A DNA stretch of 10,959 nucleotides, taken from contig QANA01000086.1 in assembly GCA_003149735.1 (NCBI GenBank), forward strand, positions 18,990-29,948, read 5' to 3'. The notes below the pieces were generated by a model that was not told the origin of the DNA, made no database searches, and saw nothing but the letters and a program-made list of their open reading frames with translations. Below are positions 5,262 through 10,959 of this stretch, one piece after another (position 1 is the first letter of the stretch; each line of letters begins with the position of its first letter). A program made the translations under genes and the position numbers. Source of the DNA: Clostridiales bacterium (lineage in GTDB: Bacteria; Bacillota_A; Clostridia; Christensenellales; Christensenellaceae).

Positions 5262-7442
5262 ATGAATTTACAACATCTAAGCGATGTGCAGAGGAGGGCC
5301 GTCACCTTGGTAGACGGCCCTGTCCTTGTCCTTGCAGGAGCAGGCTCGGGCAAGACAAGTGTACTGACAAATCGTGTAGCTTACTTGATTAATGAAAAAA
5401 ATGTTTCACCGTATCATATTTTAGCCATAACTTTCACAAACAAGGCTGCCAATGAAATGAAAGAGCGGATTGCTGCTTTGGTAGATTATGATGTAAGCCG
5501 TATGGCGATCGCTACTTTTCATTCCATCTGTGCCAGATTTTTGCGCCATGATGCGGAATTGATTGGCTATATGAATAATTTTACCATATATGATACAGAT
5601 GACAGCACTGCATTAATCAAGAAGGTTATGCAGAATTATGATCATGGCCTGGGGCAGCTGACTCCCAAATATGTCCGGCATGTGATCAGTATGGTAAAAA
5701 ACAGCAGCGGATATGGAGAACCGGAAGAAGTTTTAAAAGACATTTCAGAAGATTTTTCGGAACCTTTGACTCAGATATATCGAGCATATAACGAAGCTTT
5801 GCACAGGGAAAATGCGATGGATTTTGATGACCTGTTGCTCAATATGCTGCGGGTTCTGCAAGAAAATCAAGAAGCGCGTGAATATTACACCGAGCGGTTT
5901 CAATATGTCTTGGTGGATGAATATCAGGATACCAACAGTGTGCAGTATGAACTGGTCAAGCTGTTTTCTGAAAAACATAAAAATCTGTTTGTGGTTGGTG
6001 ATGATGATCAGAGCATCTATGCCTGGCGTGGTGCAGACGTGCGCAATATTTTGAATTTTGAGAAAGATTTTAAAAATGCGCAAGTGATTAAACTGGAACA
6101 GAATTATCGTTCCCATCAACGGATTTTGGATGCGGCAAATGCGGTAATCCGTATGGCAGATGCCCGAAAGGAAAAAAATCCCTGGTCTGCAAAAACGGAT
6201 GGCCCCAAACCTAAAGTGTACACTGCTTACAGTGAATACGCGGAAGGGGAATTTATTGCCAAAGAAATTTCCGGATTGGTGCGTGGTGGAAAAAAGTATG
6301 AAGAGATTGCCGTGCTGTACCGCACGCATACACAATCGCGGGTACTGGAAGAAAAATTGCGCATGTATGGCATTCCTTATCGGGTGTACGGTGGTATGAG
6401 CTTTTATGCGCGTAAAGAAATCAAGGATATTGTAGCTTACCTGACTTTGCTGGAAAATCCGATGGCTGATACTGCTTTTTTGCGCATTATTAATACGCCT
6501 AAGAGAGGAATCGGCAATGTAACGGTTAACAGACTGACTGAATATGCAGAGGCAAATCGCCTTTCCCTGATGGAAGCGGCAGCCGGTGCAGATTCATTTA
6601 TGAAAGGTGGTACTGCCAAATTTTCACCTTTGTTGGAAGTGCTGCGGGGAATAGAAACGGCAGCAGAAGGCAAGTCTATCGGAGAGATGATAGAAATTGT
6701 GTTTGAACGGAGCGGTTATCATGCTATGCTGCTGTCAGATGATGATATTACTGCCGAGGCAAAGATTGAAAACGTGCAGGAATTGATTAACTCGGCGCGT
6801 GTTTATGAGGCACAGGCAGAAGAACCTACATTGGAAGAATTTCTTTCTACCGTTTCGTTGATTACCGATATGGATACTGTGGAAGAAGAGGGGGGCGTGA
6901 CGTTGATGACACTGCATAGCTCCAAAGGTTTGGAATTTGATACAGTATTTATGGCGGGTATGGAGGAAAATCTGTTTCCTTCCAAACGTTCGGTGGAAGA
7001 GGGAAAGCTGGATGAGGAGAGAAGGCTTTGTTATGTTGGCATGACAAGAGCTAAAAATCTGCTTTATTTGACTGGCAGCGCCACCCGAACTATGTATTCC
7101 GGCGGGAGCAGCAGCAATGCCCCTTCGCGTTTTTTGCGGGATATTCCGCCGGAAGCAGTGGAGAATCTGTCGGTACGAAAAGATGTAAAACAGATAGGGC
7201 ACCGGGAAGAGACAACGAAACCGCGTATCAATTTCTTCCAGGCAAAGGCGGAATTTGTGCCCAAAGCTACGGCAGATCCCGGCAGTTTCCGGGTAGGTGG
7301 CGTTGTGGAGCATGGAAAATTCGGCAAAGGAACGATCCTTGCCATAGACGGGCAGGGAGATCAGCGGGTAGCACGTATTGCTTTTGCCGGCGGAGAAAAG
7401 AAGTTGTTTTTGAGTTTTGCGCCGCTGACAGTGATAGAATGA
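5262..7442 (+). CDS. pcrA: ATP-dependent DNA helicase PcrA (UvrD/Rep family)
   Basis: This superfamily 1A 3'-to-5' helicase (726 aa) acts in nucleotide excision repair, removal of RecA from DNA and resolution of replication-transcription conflicts; the family is essential in many Gram-positives. Motifs appear in order: Q motif LSDVQRRAV (6-14), Walker A GAGSGKT (26-32), motif Ia TFTNKAANEMKER (57-69), motif II VDEYQD (218-223), motif III GDDDQSIYAWRG (246-257), NYRS (281-284), TLHSSKGLEFD of motif V, and RRLCYVGMTRAK of motif VI. The C-terminal segment VGGVVEHGKFGKGTI matches the PcrA Tudor-like RNA polymerase-binding domain. GAGGAG at 5251-5256, inside the end of yerC, is the ribosome binding site. 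A GC-rich inverted repeat lies close to the start codon (separate entry). The gene is translationally coupled to yerC and followed by ligA after 23 bases. Confidence 0.97.
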   Translation: MNLQHLSDVQRRAVTLVDGPVLVLAGAGSGKTSVLTNRVAYLINEKNVSPYHILAITFTNKAANEMKERIAALVDYDVSRMAIATFHSICARFLRHDAELIGYMNNFTIYDTDDSTALIKKVMQNYDHGLGQLTPKYVRHVISMVKNSSGYGEPEEVLKDISEDFSEPLTQIYRAYNEALHRENAMDFDDLLLNMLRVLQENQEAREYYTERFQYVLVDEYQDTNSVQYELVKLFSEKHKNLFVVGDDDQSIYAWRGADVRNILNFEKDFKNAQVIKLEQNYRSHQRILDAANAVIRMADARKEKNPWSAKTDGPKPKVYTAYSEYAEGEFIAKEISGLVRGGKKYEEIAVLYRTHTQSRVLEEKLRMYGIPYRVYGGMSFYARKEIKDIVAYLTLLENPMADTAFLRIINTPKRGIGNVTVNRLTEYAEANRLSLMEAAAGADSFMKGGTAKFSPLLEVLRGIETAAEGKSIGEMIEIVFERSGYHAMLLSDDDITAEAKIENVQELINSARVYEAQAEEPTLEEFLSTVSLITDMDTVEEEGGVTLMTLHSSKGLEFDTVFMAGMEENLFPSKRSVEEGKLDEERRLCYVGMTRAKNLLYLTGSATRTMYSGGSSSNAPSRFLRDIPPEAVENLSVRKDVKQIGHREETTKPRINFFQAKAEFVPKATADPGSFRVGGVVEHGKFGKGTILAIDGQGDQRVARIAFAGGEKKLFLSFAPLTVIE
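5295..5321 (+). repeat. Inverted repeat inside the start of pcrA
   Basis: A perfect 9-bp GC-rich inverted repeat, AGGGCCGTC (5295-5303) with GACGGCCCT (5313-5321), encloses a 9-base loop. It lies 34-60 bases into the pcrA coding region. There is no T-run after it, so it is not a terminator. In mRNA it could form a stable hairpin near the translation start; any regulatory role is inference. Confidence 0.6.
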
Positions 7443-7447
7443 ATTAG

Positions 7448-9415
<1,968 letters not shown>

Positions 9416-9421
9416 GAACAG

Positions 9422-9455
9422 ACTGTCTGCGAAAAATGTCGCAGACAGTTTTTTT
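9422..9455 (+). terminator. Intrinsic terminator after ligA
   Basis: A perfect 11-bp stem (9422-9432 with 9439-9449) with a six-base AAAATG loop is followed by a T-run through 9455. It begins six bases after the ligA stop and closes the yerC-pcrA-ligA unit. Confidence 0.93.
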
Positions 9456-9525
9456 GATATAAAAAATGAAAAAAAGAAGGCATCTATGGAAAAATATGAT
9501 ATGATGAATTTGAAAATAAACAAAT

Positions 9526-9530
9526 GAGGA
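9526..9530 (+). promoter_or_regulatory. Ribosome binding site deciding a GTG start
   Basis: GAGGA lies eight bases before the GTG at 9539. The ATG at 9524 overlaps this site and has only A/T-rich sequence upstream with no Shine-Dalgarno match, so the GTG is preferred. Confidence 0.65.
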
Positions 9531-9538
9531 AAAATTTT

Positions 9539-10510
9539 GTGGAAATTGGTAAATTGACGAATGAACAGTTGAGTAAAATTGTGTTGAATAAACTGCATAT
9601 TACCCGTAAGGAGGTATTGATTGGTTCGGGCGTCGGCGTGGATTGTGCAGCATTGGATTTTGGCGGACAATATTGTGTACTTTCTACAGACCCGATTACT
9701 GCTGCCGAGCAGGGAGCAGGTGCCCTGGCAGTACATATTTCCGCTAACGATATTGCTGCTTCGGGAGGCGAACCGTTTGCCATGCTGGTGACCATTTTGC
9801 TGCCTCCGCAGTATGATTTGGAACATTTAAGCAATATGATGCAGGAAATTTATGAAGAAGCACATAAATTGAATATCGATATTGTGGGCGGTCATACGGA
9901 AGTAACAGAAGCGGTAAATAAAGCGGTCATATCTGTAGCAGCTATTGGGAAGACGGATCGTATTTTGCAGTACAGTGATATTCGCCCGGGTGATCATCTG
10001 ATTCTAACCAAATCCTGCGGTATTGAAGGAGCGCTGATCCTTTGCGGAGATCATCCACAGATGGCAGAGCACTTATTATCGGAGCAGGAACGAGCGCAGC
10101 TGAAAGGAATGAAAGAAGCGCTGAGTGTGGTGAAGGAGGCTGGCATAGCCAAAAAGATGGGGGCTGTTGCCATGCATGACATCACAGAAGGCGGAGTCTA
10201 CGGAGCGGCTCATGAAGTGGCGGAAGCGGCAGGGTTAGGGTTATTGCTCAGAAAGGGCAATATTCCCGTGAATGCTATTGCCGGAAAAGTTTGTGCACAT
10301 TATGGGCTGGAACCGTATCGCTTGATTTCCAGCGGCAGTTTGTTGATTGTGCAGCATGGGGATGAGGCGCCTTTATTGGAAGCCTTACGTGAGCAGGGAA
10401 TTGAGGCAGCCTGTATTGGTGAGTTTATGTCTCCTGAATATGGAATTTGTACAGATTGCGGTGAGACGATCTCTCCGCCAACACAGGACGAGTTGTTTAA
10501 GGTGAAATAA
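9539..10510 (+). CDS. AIR synthase-related protein (PurM/HypE/SelD/ThiL superfamily), substrate unknown
   Basis: This protein (323 aa from the GTG start) belongs to the ATP-binding superfamily of PurM, HypE, SelD and ThiL. The N-terminal AIRS domain shows GSGVGVDCAAL (29-39), STDPIT (49-54), HISANDIAASGGEPF (66-80) and IVGGHTEV (115-122). The C-terminal AIRS-C domain shows GDHLILTKSCGIEGA (151-165) and MHDITEGGVYGAAHEV (212-227). The start is chosen because GAGGA precedes the GTG and the product then begins MEIGKLTNE, as I recall for relatives. It is not a canonical HypE, because it lacks the C-terminal cysteine that carries the carbamoyl group and ends LFKVK, and no other hydrogenase maturation gene is nearby. 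It does have a CxxC (304-307) close to the C-terminus. Such proteins are often annotated as hydrogenase maturation factors without proof. It stands between a terminator and the yicC promoter, so it is probably monocistronic. An ATP-dependent activation of a small substrate is the most that can be inferred. Confidence 0.85.
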   Translation: MEIGKLTNEQLSKIVLNKLHITRKEVLIGSGVGVDCAALDFGGQYCVLSTDPITAAEQGAGALAVHISANDIAASGGEPFAMLVTILLPPQYDLEHLSNMMQEIYEEAHKLNIDIVGGHTEVTEAVNKAVISVAAIGKTDRILQYSDIRPGDHLILTKSCGIEGALILCGDHPQMAEHLLSEQERAQLKGMKEALSVVKEAGIAKKMGAVAMHDITEGGVYGAAHEVAEAAGLGLLLRKGNIPVNAIAGKVCAHYGLEPYRLISSGSLLIVQHGDEAPLLEALREQGIEAACIGEFMSPEYGICTDCGETISPPTQDELFKVK

Positions 10511-10541
10511 CAATAACTTGTTTTCTTTTTTATGAAACTGT

Positions 10542-10549
10542 GCTATAAT
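10542..10549 (+). promoter_or_regulatory. Predicted extended -10 promoter of yicC
   Basis: TGCTATAAT combines a consensus -10 (10544-10549) with an extended TGn element. The -35 region is weak: TTGTTT at 10518-10523 is 20 bases away, longer than ideal. It lies about 46 bases before the yicC start and 34 bases after the preceding stop codon. Confidence 0.6.
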
Positions 10550-10582
10550 AATTTGATTTTATCAATGAATATAAGATGAAAT

Positions 10583-10587
10583 GAGGA
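10583..10587 (+). promoter_or_regulatory. Ribosome binding site deciding the yicC GTG start
   Basis: GAGGA lies seven bases before the GTG at 10595. That start gives MNSMTGFGRGE, the standard N-terminus of the family. The in-frame ATG at 10604 would remove three residues and has poorer spacing. Confidence 0.7.
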
Positions 10588-10594
10588 TATTTTC

Positions 10595-10959
10595 GTGAAC
10601 AGCATGACTGGATTTGGCAGAGGCGAGGCGGAAGTCGGCAGCCATTGCTTTACAGTAGAATTGAAGAGTGTTAACCATCGTTATCTGGATATGAATATTC
10701 GGACACCGCGGTTTCTTATGTTTCTCGAAGATTTTGTGCGAGCGGAAGTAAAGCGCCGTTTGGCAAGAGGAAGGATAGATATTTTTATAAATTATAAAGA
10801 TACATCCGGTTCTTTGGGGGAAATGCAGGTGAATGTGGAAGCGGCAAAGCAGTATGTAAATGCCGCCACCACTATTTTGAAGCAGGTAGATGTTTCCAAT
10901 GACCTGTCCATCACCTCTCTTATGCGCATGGAAGGTGTTATTACTTTTGAAGAGGCAGA
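10595..10959 (+). CDS. yicC: YicC/YloC family endoribonuclease, N-terminal part
   Basis: This is the start of a YicC-family protein; the family is conserved across bacteria, and E. coli YicC and B. subtilis YloC have been described as endoribonucleases. The first 121 codons are present and the gene continues past the right edge. Family signatures are SMTGFGRGE (3-11), VELKSVNHRYLDM (21-33), and the RRLARGRIDIFINY stretch (about 54-67). The TPRFL segment after the LDMNIR strand corresponds to the usual LPxxL region. It uses a GTG start. In many Bacillota the gene is followed by remA, gmk, rpoZ, coaBC and priA; that part is outside the window and cannot be checked here. Confidence 0.95.
   Translation, partial: MNSMTGFGRGEAEVGSHCFTVELKSVNHRYLDMNIRTPRFLMFLEDFVRAEVKRRLARGRIDIFINYKDTSGSLGEMQVNVEAAKQYVNAATTILKQVDVSNDLSITSLMRMEGVITFEEA

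Noticed and set aside
5506..5514. GCGATCGC-like palindrome inside pcrA
   Set aside because: A single occurrence within coding sequence; no sign of a repeat family in the window.
9495..9505. Overlapping TATGAT boxes as a promoter for the AIR synthase-like gene
   Set aside because: They resemble a -10, and some promoter is expected after the terminator, but no -35 lies at proper distance and the region is generally A/T-rich, so I do not list it as a feature.

Overview
The window reads as a stretch of core chromosome from a low-to-mid GC member of the Bacillota, most likely a Clostridia-type or related lineage. The evidence is the conserved order yerC-pcrA-ligA (also seen near pcrA-ligA in Bacillus subtilis), a PdaB/YlxY-like polysaccharide deacetylase, a stand-alone FtsQ/DivIB gene, a YicC/YloC gene, strong GGAGG-type ribosome binding sites, and intrinsic terminators with T-runs. 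No transposase, integrase, CRISPR array, tRNA, rRNA or phage gene is visible. I see no clear new system; the points of interest are variants and arrangement within housekeeping functions.

Layout. On the minus strand (1-2262) a type IIA topoisomerase pair runs leftwards: parE (complete), then parC (only the first 95 codons are in the window). A 158-base divergent intergenic region (2263-2420) separates this pair from the plus-strand genes and carries a plausible promoter for each direction. All remaining genes are on the plus strand. They are ftsQ/divIB (2421-3422) with a strong hairpin terminator; a membrane-anchored polysaccharide deacetylase-like protein (3540-4247); a tandem OB-fold SSB-like protein (4270-4872); then, behind a good extended -10 promoter, the yerC-pcrA-ligA cluster (4942-9415) closed by a strong terminator. 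After that come a free-standing PurM/HypE-superfamily (AIR synthase-related) protein (9539-10510) and the start of yicC (10595 to the window end), which has its own extended -10 promoter.

How the genes work together. The window is dominated by DNA topology, replication and repair: ParE/ParC decatenation, an ssDNA-binding-type protein, a UvrD/Rep-type helicase, and the NAD-dependent ligase that seals Okazaki fragments and repair nicks. Two genes concern the cell envelope and division (FtsQ/DivIB and the deacetylase). The AIR synthase-like protein has no recognised substrate or partner here. YicC belongs to an RNase family.

Several obvious long start choices were corrected. The deacetylase starts at 3540 rather than 3423, the SSB-like gene at 4270 rather than 4231, and the AIR synthase-like gene at the GTG at 9539 rather than the ATG at 9524. 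In each case a good Shine-Dalgarno sequence and family alignment decide. No stretch of 300 bases or more lacks a gene.
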